Origin: Palsa-147 sp049279675
Lineage (GTDB): Bacteria > Acidobacteriota > Terriglobia > Acidiferrales > UBA7541
Reading direction: 5' to 3'
Length of the DNA: 64,000 nt
Assembly: GCA_049279675.1 (NCBI GenBank)
Contig: JBAPOP010000007.1
Span: 4,064 to 68,063 of the forward strand
Both the position numbers and the translations under genes were made by a program. Position 1 is the first letter of the stretch, and each line of letters opens with the position of its first letter. Below are positions 24,853 to 33,877 of the stretch, one piece after another. The notes under the pieces were generated by a model. It saw only the letters and a list, made by a program, of their open reading frames with translations. It had not been told where the DNA came from and made no database searches.

Positions 24853-26097
24853 ATGAAGCAGGACTATCGCGAAAACCTCACGCTCGCCTTTGATACGCTG
24901 CGCAGCCACAAGCTCCGCAGCTTCCTCGCCGTTCTGGGCGTAACGATTGGCGTCGGCCTAATCATTCTCGTCGTCGGCCTGGTCGAGGGTTTCCGCGCCA
25001 ACATTCAGAAGGAAATCACATCGGAAGGCATCGATACGGCCTGGGTTCAGCGCTTCGGAGAAGGCTTCGGAACAAACGGCCGCAGGCCGAAAGAAGAGCG
25101 CGAGCGCAAACCGCTGACGCTCGAAGATGGCGACGCCATTCTGCCCGCGTGTCCCACAGTGAAGTCTGTCGCCGTCTCGATTTTTCAATGGGAACTCACG
25201 CACAGCGTGCGCTACCAAGCCAATGAAGTGCAGGGCGTCGAATTCCGCGGAACGTTTCCCGCGTTCCTCGAAGTCTATTCGAATGCGGCAATGCGCGCCG
25301 GCCGGTTTTTCACCGATACGGAGAACGACCACCGCGACAACGTCGCCGACATCGGCGAGAACATTGCCACGGCGCTTTACGGCAACATTGACGACGCCGT
25401 CGGCAAGACGATCAACGTGGACGGTTCTGAATTCCTCGTAATCGGCGTCCTCGACAGGCCTGCCGGCACGTTTGGAATGGATGACGAAGATCGCCGCGTC
25501 ATTCTTCCTTACTACACGTTTCGCAAGCTTTATCCGGCGGCCTACGAAATTTTCATCCGCTTCCTCGCCTATCCCGGCAAAGTAGATACCGCTGTGGACG
25601 AAGTTCGCGACGTCTTGCGCCGCCGCCGCAACGTGCCGTACGACAAGCCGGACGATTTCTTCATTCAGACCAACCGCGAGACAGCGCAGCAGTTCAACGA
25701 CATCATCAAAGGAACCGTTGTCGTGATCGTGGTCCTCAGCTCAATCGGGCTTTTGATCGGCGGTGTCGGCGTGATGAATATCATGCTCGTATCGGTTACC
25801 GAGCGAACGCGCGAAATCGGTGTTCGCAAAGCGATTGGCGCGCGCAGCGCCGATATCACCTGGCAATTCTTGTTCGAGGCCATGACGCTCACGGGTCTCG
25901 GTGGTTTTATCGGCATTGTGGTCGGCGGCGGCGCAGTCGTGCTGATTCCGATGCTGACAAAAGTCAACGCCGTCATTACTCTCTGGTCCATCGCCGCTGG
26001 ACTTGTCGTCTCCATCAGCATCGGTCTCGTATTCGGCGTGTGGCCCGCCGTGAAAGCGGCGAATCTGGATCCTGTCGAAGCTTTGCGCTATGAATAG
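24853..26097 (+). CDS. MacB/FtsX-type ABC permease, second of two
   Basis: A 414-residue paralogue of the preceding permease, 23 bases downstream, with the same plan: RSFLAVLGVTIGVGLIILVV helix, periplasmic domain (RGTFPAFLEVYSNAAMRAGR), then LIGGVGVMNIMLVSVTERTR, EIGVRKAIGARSADITWQF, and DPVEALRYE at the end. The pair may form a heterodimer. The usual cytoplasmic ATPase and periplasmic adaptor genes are absent, so substrate and partner are unknown. Confidence 0.85.
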   Translation: MKQDYRENLTLAFDTLRSHKLRSFLAVLGVTIGVGLIILVVGLVEGFRANIQKEITSEGIDTAWVQRFGEGFGTNGRRPKEERERKPLTLEDGDAILPACPTVKSVAVSIFQWELTHSVRYQANEVQGVEFRGTFPAFLEVYSNAAMRAGRFFTDTENDHRDNVADIGENIATALYGNIDDAVGKTINVDGSEFLVIGVLDRPAGTFGMDDEDRRVILPYYTFRKLYPAAYEIFIRFLAYPGKVDTAVDEVRDVLRRRRNVPYDKPDDFFIQTNRETAQQFNDIIKGTVVVIVVLSSIGLLIGGVGVMNIMLVSVTERTREIGVRKAIGARSADITWQFLFEAMTLTGLGGFIGIVVGGGAVVLIPMLTKVNAVITLWSIAAGLVVSISIGLVFGVWPAVKAANLDPVEALRYE

Positions 26098-26138
26098 CGC
26101 GCCAGGATTTAGCTCCATCCAATTTGGGAGATAACGCA

Positions 26139-26612
26139 ATGCCCTCGGGCTCGAAAAGCATCGAAGTAGATTTCATGCTCCAGCTTCTGAGCGAAGCCTA
26201 CGAGAAGAAAACTTGGCATGGCCCGAATTTGAGGCAATCCATTCGCGGTGTTTCCGCGCGCGACGCCGCGTGGCGGCCTTCGCCCGGTCGTCACAATATC
26301 TGGGAGCTCACTCTACACGCGGCATATTGGAAGTATGCCGTGCGGCGACTCCTGCTTGGCCTGCCGCGGGGTTCATCCGCGCTAAAGGGAAGCAATTTTT
26401 TCGCCATGCCGGAGCCGCCTGCCGACGCAGCGTGGCGCCGCGACCGCCAACTGCTCGAAGATGAGCACCGCAAGCTCATGGCGACGATTGCAGATTCGCG
26501 AAATTCGCGTGTCGTAAAGAAGCAGCTCCGGATGATTTTCGGCGTCGCGTATCACGACATTTACCACGCTGGCCAGATTCGCTTGCTTCGGCGGCTGCGA
26601 GAGAAGCGGTAG
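26139..26612 (+). CDS. DinB-superfamily protein
   Basis: A 157-residue four-helix-bundle protein of the DinB/YfiT type: FMLQLLSEAYEKKTWHGPN, the HNIWELTLHAAYWKYAVRR helix with a His ligand, and YHDIYHAGQIRLLRRL holding two His. The three His positions fit metal binding as in DinB proteins. Such proteins are thiol S-transferases or of unknown function. The ATG at 26139 has GGGAG eight bases upstream and is preferred over 26124. Confidence 0.8.
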   Translation: MPSGSKSIEVDFMLQLLSEAYEKKTWHGPNLRQSIRGVSARDAAWRPSPGRHNIWELTLHAAYWKYAVRRLLLGLPRGSSALKGSNFFAMPEPPADAAWRRDRQLLEDEHRKLMATIADSRNSRVVKKQLRMIFGVAYHDIYHAGQIRLLRRLREKR

Positions 26613-26673
26613 CGCCGCTTGACGCGCCAGTCCGCGATCAACCCAACTCTTCGTAGGAAATTTGGGAATCGAA

Positions 26674-27573
26674 TTATTGCTGCGCTAATTCTTTCAGCAG
26701 CGCTGCGATGGGACTGGCTGGATCAACACTGGGTGTACCGTTGGAACTCATTCGGTAGGCATAGCCTGCGGGATCTTTAGGAATCGCGCGCGCCATTCCC
26801 GCGGCGAGTACATCCGCTCCCGATGCCGGGAAATGGCCGAATTGCTTCTTGTAAGCCGCGGCGATCTGCGTCAAAGCTTCGAGGTCCGCTTCCGTTTGCA
26901 ACTCCTTCAGATGATTCATCGCGTTTCTGCGAATTCGCTCGTCGGTCGCTTCCTTATAGACTTGCGACCACATGAAGCGCGAAGTGTCGCGCGACATTCC
27001 TTCTTGCGCGATATGCGCCGCGAAGGGTTTCATCCACGGCGGCGCGCCCGCGATGTCGCCGCCCTGCCAAAATGCCTGCGCCGCGGCTTGATAATTTTTC
27101 GTGTGCCAATAGTAGATCGTTCCGAGATCGGAATAGAGCTGCCACTCATCCGGATTCGCAGCAATCCCTCGCTTCACCAGGTCGGCGCCGAGGTCCGGGC
27201 GACCTGCGCCAATCGGTTGCCCTTCCGCGAGAAACGTTCCTCCGAAGCGATACGCGATCAGAAGATGCGGATCGAGCGTCGTCGTCACATTCAGAAGAGG
27301 CGCCAGCTGATCGAAGTTTGCTCCCGCGTGCCCCAGCCGTGCGCCGTAATACTGCACGACTCGCGTCCAGTAAATGTCCGCGAGCAGCGAATCGTAGCCC
27401 AGGCTCAGCTTTTTCAGCATCGGGCCTGTGGCGAAAAGCGTGTCGCCCGTTTCGTTCTCGAGGAAATTTGTACGGATCGCGATCCGCTTTTGCAGCGGAT
27501 AAAGCAAAACGAGAAGCAGAGGCACCGTCATCACGGCGATTTTGATTTGGCCGATGCGCGTGGCGCCCGTCAT
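26674..27573 (-). CDS. Membrane-anchored TPR-like protein of an ABC operon
   Basis: A 299-residue protein with one N-terminal membrane segment (IAVMTVPLLLVLLYPLQ) and a helical, TPR-like body: YYGARLGHAGANFDQLAPLL, DPHLLIAYRFGGTFLAEGQP, DEWQLYSDLGTIYYWHTKNY, RIRRNAMNHLKELQTEADLE. A C-terminal domain (FGHFPASGADVLAAGMARAI) follows. Its start overlaps the permease stop by four bases, making it the last of a three-gene ABC operon; it may be the accessory factor of that transporter. The function is otherwise unknown. Confidence 0.7.
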   Translation of the reverse strand: MTGATRIGQIKIAVMTVPLLLVLLYPLQKRIAIRTNFLENETGDTLFATGPMLKKLSLGYDSLLADIYWTRVVQYYGARLGHAGANFDQLAPLLNVTTTLDPHLLIAYRFGGTFLAEGQPIGAGRPDLGADLVKRGIAANPDEWQLYSDLGTIYYWHTKNYQAAAQAFWQGGDIAGAPPWMKPFAAHIAQEGMSRDTSRFMWSQVYKEATDERIRRNAMNHLKELQTEADLEALTQIAAAYKKQFGHFPASGADVLAAGMARAIPKDPAGYAYRMSSNGTPSVDPASPIAALLKELAQQ

Positions 27574-28349
27574 TTCAAATTCCGGTTCGAGAAGATTGCG
27601 GAGGCTGCAAGCAGCACCGCTACAATGTAAATCGCGGCGTAAGCTGTATTGAGCGCGATCAACGCTTTCGGAATCGCATTGCCGTGCGCCGTCGCCGCGA
27701 TCACGTTGAAGTTGCTGAAGTTCGGCAGCAGGTAATAAATCATCGAGGTCACAATTTTCAGCGCCAGGCTGCCCGTGAGCGTTCCCACGCCGCGAATGTC
27801 CGCGGCAAACGTACCGGCCACGTAAAATCCGAGCGTGAAAATCGTCGAGAGCATCGGCGTCGAAAAGCAGGAAAAGAAAAGCGCGATCGCCGTTACCAAC
27901 GCGAGTTGCAGCAGAATGAAATAAACGGCCACCAGAATGTGCGCGTCGCTGCGCACCAGCTTGTGATTCACGTAAAGCAGCGCCACGAAAATTCCCGCGG
28001 ACATCACCGCCGTATTGACGGTGAGCGTCAGAAGCAGCCCGAGATACTTTCCCGTCAGAAATTGCCAGCGCCGCACCGGCTTGGCCAGCAGGCTATAGAG
28101 CGTTCGCTTTTCCATCTCTTTGTAAACGAGCGCAACGCCGATGAAAATCGCCATCACCAATCCGAAAAGCGAAATCGCCGTGAGCCCGAGATTGATGATC
28201 ACTTCGTGTTCGACGCCAATCGAAATCTTCCCGACAATCACCGCCGCGGCAATCATCACCAGCGCGAAAAAAATCAAATTGTAGAGAACGCGATCGCGCA
28301 CCGATTCGCGAAACGTATTCAAGGCGACGACCGCGGGAACGTTGCTCAT
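27570..28349 (-). CDS. ABC-2-type transporter permease (NosY-like)
   Basis: A 259-residue integral membrane protein with about six helices: SVRDRVLYNLIFFALVMIAA, LGLTAISLFGLVMAIFIGVA, QFLTGKYLGLLLTLTVNTAV, VYFILLQLALVTAIALFFSC. EMEKRTLYSLLAKPVRRWQF is the conserved cytoplasmic loop of NosY/ABC-2 permeases. Four-base overlaps with both neighbours show tight coupling with the ATPase (28346-29305) and the TPR protein. Confidence 0.85.
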   Translation of the reverse strand: MSNVPAVVALNTFRESVRDRVLYNLIFFALVMIAAAVIVGKISIGVEHEVIINLGLTAISLFGLVMAIFIGVALVYKEMEKRTLYSLLAKPVRRWQFLTGKYLGLLLTLTVNTAVMSAGIFVALLYVNHKLVRSDAHILVAVYFILLQLALVTAIALFFSCFSTPMLSTIFTLGFYVAGTFAADIRGVGTLTGSLALKIVTSMIYYLLPNFSNFNVIAATAHGNAIPKALIALNTAYAAIYIVAVLLAASAIFSNRNLK

Positions 28350-29305
28350 TTCACGCTCCCGTCAATCGCGTACGCCGGGCCTTTTTCTTTGCCCACCAGC
28401 CGGAAAAAATAATCTTCGAGAGTCGGCTTGAGCTGCGTGATGGAAAGAATTCGCGCTCCGGCGCCGCGCAATTCTTCGATCGCCTCGTAGAGCTGCGCTT
28501 CGGGCACTTCGACGCGATAGAGCGAGCCGGTTGGCATCGCGCGATTCGCAAACGTCGCCGGCAGCGGTTGGCCCGCGGCCAACTCGAAGTGAATCTCCAT
28601 TCCCTGAACTTCAATCGCCATAATCTCTCGCGGCGTGCCCACTCCCTGCAATTTTCCGCCCAGCAGCACGGCCACGCGGTCGCACAGAACTTCAGCGTCC
28701 GGAAGAATATGCGTCGAGAAGAAAACGGTGCGGCCCTGCCGCTTGAGATCGAGAATGATGTCCCGCACTTCGCGCCGCCCGACGGGATCGAGCCCCGAAG
28801 TCGGCTCGTCGAGAATCACCACCGGCGGATCGTGCAGAATTGCCTGCGCGATGCCCACGCGCTGCATCATGCCCTTCGAAAATTTTCTGAGTTGAACATT
28901 CGCGGCGGTGGCGAGCCCCACGCGCTCGAGGAATCGCGACACACGCTCGCGACGCTCGGCGGCGTTGAATCCAAAAAATCGCGCCGAATAATCCAGAAAC
29001 TCCCGCGCCGTGAGGTAGTCGTAGAAATACGGCTGCTCGGGCAGAAAGCCGATCTCGCGGTGCATCTCCACGTCGTTAATCGAGCGCCCGCGAATTCGCG
29101 CCGTGCCCGACGTCGGAAAAATCAGGCTCAGCAGGAGCTTGATGGTCGTCGTTTTTCCCGCGCCATTCGGCCCGAGAAATCCGAAGACTTCGCCTTCCTT
29201 CACCTCGAAGCTCAAGCCGTCGAGCGCGCGCCGCCGCTTCTTGCGCCAAAAGCCCGTCGCATAGTCCTTCGTCAACCCATCAATTTCAATCGCCGCTGAC
29301 CCCAT
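28346..29305 (-). CDS. ABC transporter ATP-binding protein
   Basis: The 319-residue protein shows Walker A GPNGAGKTT, Q-loop GFLPEQPYFYDY, the signature KFSKGMMQRVGIAQA, Walker B VVILDEPTSGLDPVGR and the H-loop STHILPDAEVLCDRVAV. The last 80 residues (GMEIHFELAAGQPLP, YRVEVPEAQLYEAIEELRG) are the extra domain of CcmA/NosF-like ABC-2 ATPases. It powers the permease encoded at 27570-28349. Possible substrates include lipids, polysaccharides or drugs; none can be chosen. Confidence 0.92.
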   Translation of the reverse strand: MGSAAIEIDGLTKDYATGFWRKKRRRALDGLSFEVKEGEVFGFLGPNGAGKTTTIKLLLSLIFPTSGTARIRGRSINDVEMHREIGFLPEQPYFYDYLTAREFLDYSARFFGFNAAERRERVSRFLERVGLATAANVQLRKFSKGMMQRVGIAQAILHDPPVVILDEPTSGLDPVGRREVRDIILDLKRQGRTVFFSTHILPDAEVLCDRVAVLLGGKLQGVGTPREIMAIEVQGMEIHFELAAGQPLPATFANRAMPTGSLYRVEVPEAQLYEAIEELRGAGARILSITQLKPTLEDYFFRLVGKEKGPAYAIDGSVK

Positions 29306-29419
29306 GTATTTTATTTTGGAGAGAACCCCGCCGAAGTCAATTGCCGTTGTGCGGCCTTGTTACATCCCGCCGTGAACGAGTCCGCCCGGCCTAAAGCGTG
29401 AGCCTGGAGAGAAGCGTCG

Positions 29420-29866
29420 GTGTCTAATCAATCGGAGAATGAACCTTTGCGAAAGCTTCAAAAGTTAATGTTCGTGGCCAATCTGTTCGTATGGGCGTAC
29501 TTCTGGCTCGCGTTCGCTCACTCCGCAGTAGCGTATGACCCGAGACCTTGGGGACATATCCCAGTTGATCCGTATGTTTTTGGGGGGCACGCGATCGGCC
29601 TTACCAAGTCAAGCCTGACATACCCATTCATGAAACTGACATTCCGGATCGAGTTCCCCTCGTTTCTCTGTGTCGCGCTCTTCCGAAAAGAATTTCTCTC
29701 AGGAGTAAGTGGTGAACCTCTCTTTGCCGGAATATCGGCAGCAGGTTACGAATTGCTGGTAATTATGCTGTTGTCTTTCGTGCAGTGGTTCCTGCTGGCC
29801 CGGGTGATTCAACGCCGTTGGTGCAGGTGGATTGGCCGTCCGACTGCAGCTCCGAATCAAGCGTGA
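29420..29866 (+). CDS. Integral membrane protein of unknown function
   Basis: A 148-residue protein starting with GTG at 29420, with GAGAG upstream. It has two or three hydrophobic stretches (LMFVANLFVWAYFWLAFAH, ELLVIMLLSFVQWFLLARVI) and an amphipathic middle (PFMKLTFRIEFPSFLCVALF). No family is recognised. It stands alone on the plus strand between the divergent ABC operon and rnhB. Confidence 0.55.
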   Translation: MSNQSENEPLRKLQKLMFVANLFVWAYFWLAFAHSAVAYDPRPWGHIPVDPYVFGGHAIGLTKSSLTYPFMKLTFRIEFPSFLCVALFRKEFLSGVSGEPLFAGISAAGYELLVIMLLSFVQWFLLARVIQRRWCRWIGRPTAAPNQA

Positions 29867-29907
29867 AAGTTTTCCACGTGTCCGTCGGCCGCGTCCACAA
29901 CCCCGTG

Positions 29908-29916
29908 TGATAGAAT
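29908..29916 (+). promoter_or_regulatory. Extended -10 before rnhB
   Basis: TG-A-TAGAAT ends nine bases before the rnhB ATG at 29926, with no Shine-Dalgarno between them. A -35 is not evident. Confidence 0.5.
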
Positions 29917-29925
29917 TCTCCACCG

Positions 29926-30606
29926 ATGCCACGGCTCTGCTCCTCGCGGTACGAACGGCTCGCGCGGCAACGCGGCTGGCAACGCATCGCAGGACTCGAT
30001 GAAGCGGGGCGCGGCTCTCTCTTCGGTCCGGTTGTAGCCGCTGCAGTCATCCTCAATCCCCGGCGGCGAATCGTCGGCCTCGACGATTCCAAGAAGCTCA
30101 CTCCCGAATATCGCCAGGAACTCGCGCCGCGCATTCGCCAGCACGCGCTTGCCTGGGCCGTCGCCGAAGTGGACGCCTCGCGCATCGACGCGTGGAACAT
30201 CTACCAGGCCAGCCGCCAGGCCATGACCGCCGCATTCGAAGCGCTCGCGCTTTCGCCCGATTATTTGCTGATTGATGCGATGTATCTCGATGTCTGCTGC
30301 GAGCAGCAATCGCTCGTGCACGGCGATGCGCGCTCCGTCTCGATCGCCGCCGCTTCGATCCTCGCGAAAGTTGACCGCGACCGCCTCATGGACGAATGGG
30401 ACAAGGTGTATCCGCAGTACGGCCTCGCGAGCCACAAAGGCTACGGGACTCCGCAGCACCTCGAAGCCCTGCGCACGTTCGGCCCCACGCCTCAACACCG
30501 CTATTCCTTCGCGCCGGTGCGCGAGGCGAAGTGCTGGGCCGCCGGAGCCACCCAGGAATCCCTGCCCCTGGCAAGCGCAGCAACCGTCGGCCAATCTGGA
30601 GTTTGA
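29926..30606 (+). CDS. rnhB: Ribonuclease HII
   Basis: A 226-residue protein with the RNase HII active site: GLDEAGRGSLFGPVVAAAV (Asp25 and Glu26), LDDSKKLTPEYRQEL, SPDYLLIDAMYLD (catalytic Asp), SVSIAAASILAKVDRDRLM and GLASHKGYGTPQHLEAL. It removes ribonucleotides and RNA primers from DNA-RNA hybrids. Its C-terminal 25 residues are not conserved. The start follows an extended -10 with a very short leader. Confidence 0.95.
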   Translation: MPRLCSSRYERLARQRGWQRIAGLDEAGRGSLFGPVVAAAVILNPRRRIVGLDDSKKLTPEYRQELAPRIRQHALAWAVAEVDASRIDAWNIYQASRQAMTAAFEALALSPDYLLIDAMYLDVCCEQQSLVHGDARSVSIAAASILAKVDRDRLMDEWDKVYPQYGLASHKGYGTPQHLEALRTFGPTPQHRYSFAPVREAKCWAAGATQESLPLASAATVGQSGV

Positions 30607-30718
30607 TCCCGCGATTGGGCCGGGCGCCCGCCCGAAAGCCGCCCGCATGGCCGCCGGACGCCAGTAAAGGGTTCCCATTGCCTATTATCGTGTTCCGTAC
30701 AGCCTCTGTGTCGCTTCG

Positions 30719-30748
30719 TTGACCCTCGTTTTTAGCGTGTGCTACCGT
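30719..30748 (+). promoter_or_regulatory. Likely promoter of the large TPR gene
   Basis: TTGACC (30719-30724) and TACCGT (30743-30748) are 18 bases apart, with TGC directly before the -10 hexamer. The distance to the ATG at 30865 gives a leader of about 110 bases. Confidence 0.45.
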
Positions 30749-30864
30749 GATTGAGTTTCCGATTTTCGTTCGCTCGCCGCGGCCAAAGGGCTCCTTTTCC
30801 GCGTTCGGTAAACCTTTGGTTCGTACGGCGAGTGCCCGAGTCGGGTTACTCGGCTAAAACGACG

Positions 30865-33627
30865 ATGGCTTTCAACAAAAGCAAGGCGTTGGAATCGGCG
30901 CTGAAGTTCATGAATCAGGGCCGTCTGCCCGATGCCATTCGCGAATACCAGCAGATCCTTCGCATGGATCCGCGCGATCAGGTCACGCTCATGACTTTGG
31001 GCGACCTGTTTGTTCGCCAGGCCGATCTTCACCAGGCGACGGAATATTTCGAGCGCCTCGCCAACGTTTATCTGAACGACGGCTTCAACAGCAAAGCAAT
31101 CGCGATCTACAAGAAAATCGCCAAGCTCGCGCCGAACGAACTGGACCCGCTTGAGCGCCTAGCCGACCTGTATGTCCAGCAGGGCGTCCTCAGCGAAGCC
31201 CGGCCGCTCTTCCTTCAGATTGCGGAAGGCCACCTGAAGGCAAACCGCGCGCAGCGAGCCGTGGAAGTGTTGCGGCGGCTGCTCGAAGTCGAGCCCGAAA
31301 ATCTGCGCGTCCAGATGCGCCTCGCCGAACTTTACAACGTGATGGGGCACAAGATGGAAGCGGCGCGCATGTATCTTAATTGCGCCCAGCGCCTGATGGA
31401 TCGCGGCGATTTTGTCGAAGTGCAGAAACTCGCGGACCGCGCTCTCGAACTGGAGCCAGCGAGCGCGATCGCTCTCACATTGAAAGCGCAGTCGCTCGGC
31501 GCGACCGGCAATTCCGCGCAGGCCATTACACTGTTGAAGACGCTCCCCGACGCCGAAGCGGGGGGCGACACGACAAACCACATCCTCAATCTGCTTCTTC
31601 AATCGGAAAATTATCCGGAAGCCACCGCGCTCGCGCGCCGGATTTTCGACAACGACAAGCGCCTTTTCGCCATTCCGTACCGCGTGGCGTGCTCGCTTTT
31701 GCAAGCGTCGCAGCCCGCCGAGACATTCGCCCTTTTGAAGGGTGTTCGCGACGCGATGATCGAAGGCGGTGAGCAGGATCAGTATCTCGAAGCGCTCAGC
31801 TCCGTCACGCAACTTCTCCCCGGAGAAATCGAGCCGCTCGAAGAGCTCGTCGCGTTCTGCCGCGTCACCAGCAATTCCTTCCGTTTGCCTGATGCTCTCA
31901 GCGACCTCGCGCAGGCGAACGCGGATGCCGGGCATCTCGATCGCGCCGAATCGCAGTTGCAGGAGCTGTACGAGAAAAAGCCGGACGACGAACGAGTCGC
32001 GGAGCGTCTACGTGAAGTTCGCAGGCAACTTCATGGCGGTTCCGCAATGGCGACGGAAGAAGAGTCTGTCGGGGAAATATCCGAAGGGCCGTCCGCTTCA
32101 GCGCCAGTAGCAGGAGCTGAAGACTCGGCGGAGGCTGAGACGACGGAGATAGCCGTTCCGGCGTTCGAAGAAGCTCCGCTCGACGAAGACACGCAACGCT
32201 ACATTGCGCAGGCTCTCACCGACGTGGACTTGTTCTCGAGCTATGGGTTGGCGCAAAAGGCGACGAATCTTCTTGAAAGCGTGCTGCAACGCGCGCCGCG
32301 ATATACACCTGCGCTCGAGCGCCTTCTCGACATCACGCTCGGCACCGGCAACGATGCGCGCACGGCCGCGCTGGCTGCAGCGCTCGAACGAATTCACTCG
32401 CAGCGCGGAGATCGGGCGAGCGCAGAGCGCTTTGCCGGACTGCGAAAGAGATACGAGCACGCAGCCGAATTTCCGACCGAAGCGGCCGTGGTCCCGAGTG
32501 TCTCCGCGTCGGCCGCGCCTCCGGAACCAATGGTTGAGGCGCCACGAGCCCCGCAAGAATTTACGGTCAACGTGGTCGAGCCGGTGACGTCGGATCAGCC
32601 CGCGGAAGTCGACCTCTCCGCAGAATGGGAATCGCTGAGCCAGGACAACGCAACGATATCAGCGGACGCGAGCGCCGAGCAGGAGACCGTTAAGGCAGAA
32701 GATGAAGCCGTGGAGGCTTCGCCAATTACGCAGCCCGAAGAGTTGCCAGCTCCCGAAGAAGTGGCGCCAGAGACTGAGCGGGAAGCGGAAAGCCCCGCCC
32801 CCATTTCAGAAAGCGCGCTGGAGCCAGAACCTGAAGCGGCGCCGGAAATCGCGGCGGCTCCGGAAGTCGAAGCAGCGCCTGAAGCCGAAGTGCCAGCCTC
32901 CGAAGACACACAAGATTTCGAATTGGTTCCCGCAGAACCTTCCGAGCTGCCCCCCTTATCGCAACCGAGCGCGCCCGCGGCCTCGCCGATGACCTCGAAC
33001 GAATTTCTCAGCGATCTCGCCGCGGAATTTGGCGATGAAGAAGTGGAGCCCGCGCACGCGACGATCCCAGCTCGTCACATTCCAGCTGGCGTGCCAGCGG
33101 GACAGCCCGCTGCCTCCGCCTCGGCCGCGCCGCATGCAGTCGCTGCCGCGCCCGTTTCAGTCGACGACGGAGCAAATCTCAATCAGCTCGAAGAAGTCTT
33201 TCAGGAATTTCGTAACGAACTCGGCGAAATGGGCGATGAAGACGAGGATCTCGAGACGCATTACAACCTCGGCATCGCCTACCGCGAGATGGGTCTGCTT
33301 GACGAGGCGATCAGCGAGTTTCAGAAAGTCGCCAAGGCCGTTCAGCGCGGCAAGCCATTCCGTTACGCGATGCAGTGCTCGACACTTCTGGGCCTGACCT
33401 TCATCGATAAGGGTGAGCCGCAAATTGCAACAGTGTGGTATTCTCGCGCCCTCGAAATTCCGGGCCTCGACCAGGAAACAATTCTCGCCTTGCGCTACGA
33501 TTTGGGTCTCGCGCAGGCCTTGGCAGGCGATTCGAGCGCCGCACTGAGCAGCTTCCGTCAGGTATATGCGGTGAATATCGATTATCGCGACGTGGCCGAG
33601 CGCATCGCGACGCTCCAAAAGCGCTGA
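30865..33627 (+). CDS. Large TPR-repeat protein with an acidic linker
   Basis: From the ATG at 30865 the protein has about 920 residues. The N-terminal half carries many TPR motifs (SALKFMNQGRLPDAIREYQQ, ATEYFERLANVYLNDGFNSK, LDPLERLADLYVQQGVLSEA). The middle (about residues 530-740) is low-complexity, rich in Ala, Glu and Pro. A second TPR block follows (HYNLGIAYREMGLLDEAISE, IATVWYSRALEIPGLDQ). This suits a scaffold for a multi-protein complex. The frame is open to 30751, but no start signal is seen there. The partner is unknown. Confidence 0.8.
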   Translation: MAFNKSKALESALKFMNQGRLPDAIREYQQILRMDPRDQVTLMTLGDLFVRQADLHQATEYFERLANVYLNDGFNSKAIAIYKKIAKLAPNELDPLERLADLYVQQGVLSEARPLFLQIAEGHLKANRAQRAVEVLRRLLEVEPENLRVQMRLAELYNVMGHKMEAARMYLNCAQRLMDRGDFVEVQKLADRALELEPASAIALTLKAQSLGATGNSAQAITLLKTLPDAEAGGDTTNHILNLLLQSENYPEATALARRIFDNDKRLFAIPYRVACSLLQASQPAETFALLKGVRDAMIEGGEQDQYLEALSSVTQLLPGEIEPLEELVAFCRVTSNSFRLPDALSDLAQANADAGHLDRAESQLQELYEKKPDDERVAERLREVRRQLHGGSAMATEEESVGEISEGPSASAPVAGAEDSAEAETTEIAVPAFEEAPLDEDTQRYIAQALTDVDLFSSYGLAQKATNLLESVLQRAPRYTPALERLLDITLGTGNDARTAALAAALERIHSQRGDRASAERFAGLRKRYEHAAEFPTEAAVVPSVSASAAPPEPMVEAPRAPQEFTVNVVEPVTSDQPAEVDLSAEWESLSQDNATISADASAEQETVKAEDEAVEASPITQPEELPAPEEVAPETEREAESPAPISESALEPEPEAAPEIAAAPEVEAAPEAEVPASEDTQDFELVPAEPSELPPLSQPSAPAASPMTSNEFLSDLAAEFGDEEVEPAHATIPARHIPAGVPAGQPAASASAAPHAVAAAPVSVDDGANLNQLEEVFQEFRNELGEMGDEDEDLETHYNLGIAYREMGLLDEAISEFQKVAKAVQRGKPFRYAMQCSTLLGLTFIDKGEPQIATVWYSRALEIPGLDQETILALRYDLGLAQALAGDSSAALSSFRQVYAVNIDYRDVAERIATLQKR

Positions 33628-33634
33628 ACACTTA

Positions 33635-33877
33635 ATGAACCGTGTCTTTCGTGTGCTTTTCCTGCTGATCTGGCTGGAAATCGGACTCCTTTTGATTCTC
33701 GTGCCATGGTCAACCTATTGGGAGGCGAACTATTTTCTAAATCGCTTCCCGACGCTGATCCCGTTTCTTCTGAATCCGTATATGCGGGGCGCCATTTCCG
33801 GATTAGGATTGATTGACGCGTTTTTTGCCGCGGAGACGTTCCGCAGCCGGGCCACCGCACTTGTTGATCCCAACTGA
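33635..33877 (+). CDS. Small membrane protein
   Basis: An 80-residue protein with a hydrophobic N-terminus (MNRVFRVLFLLIWLEIGLLL) and a second hydrophobic part (TLIPFLLNPYMRGAISGLGL), so probably two membrane helices. It starts seven bases after the TPR gene and overlaps the start of thiE. No family is recognised. Confidence 0.6.
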   Translation: MNRVFRVLFLLIWLEIGLLLILVPWSTYWEANYFLNRFPTLIPFLLNPYMRGAISGLGLIDAFFAAETFRSRATALVDPN

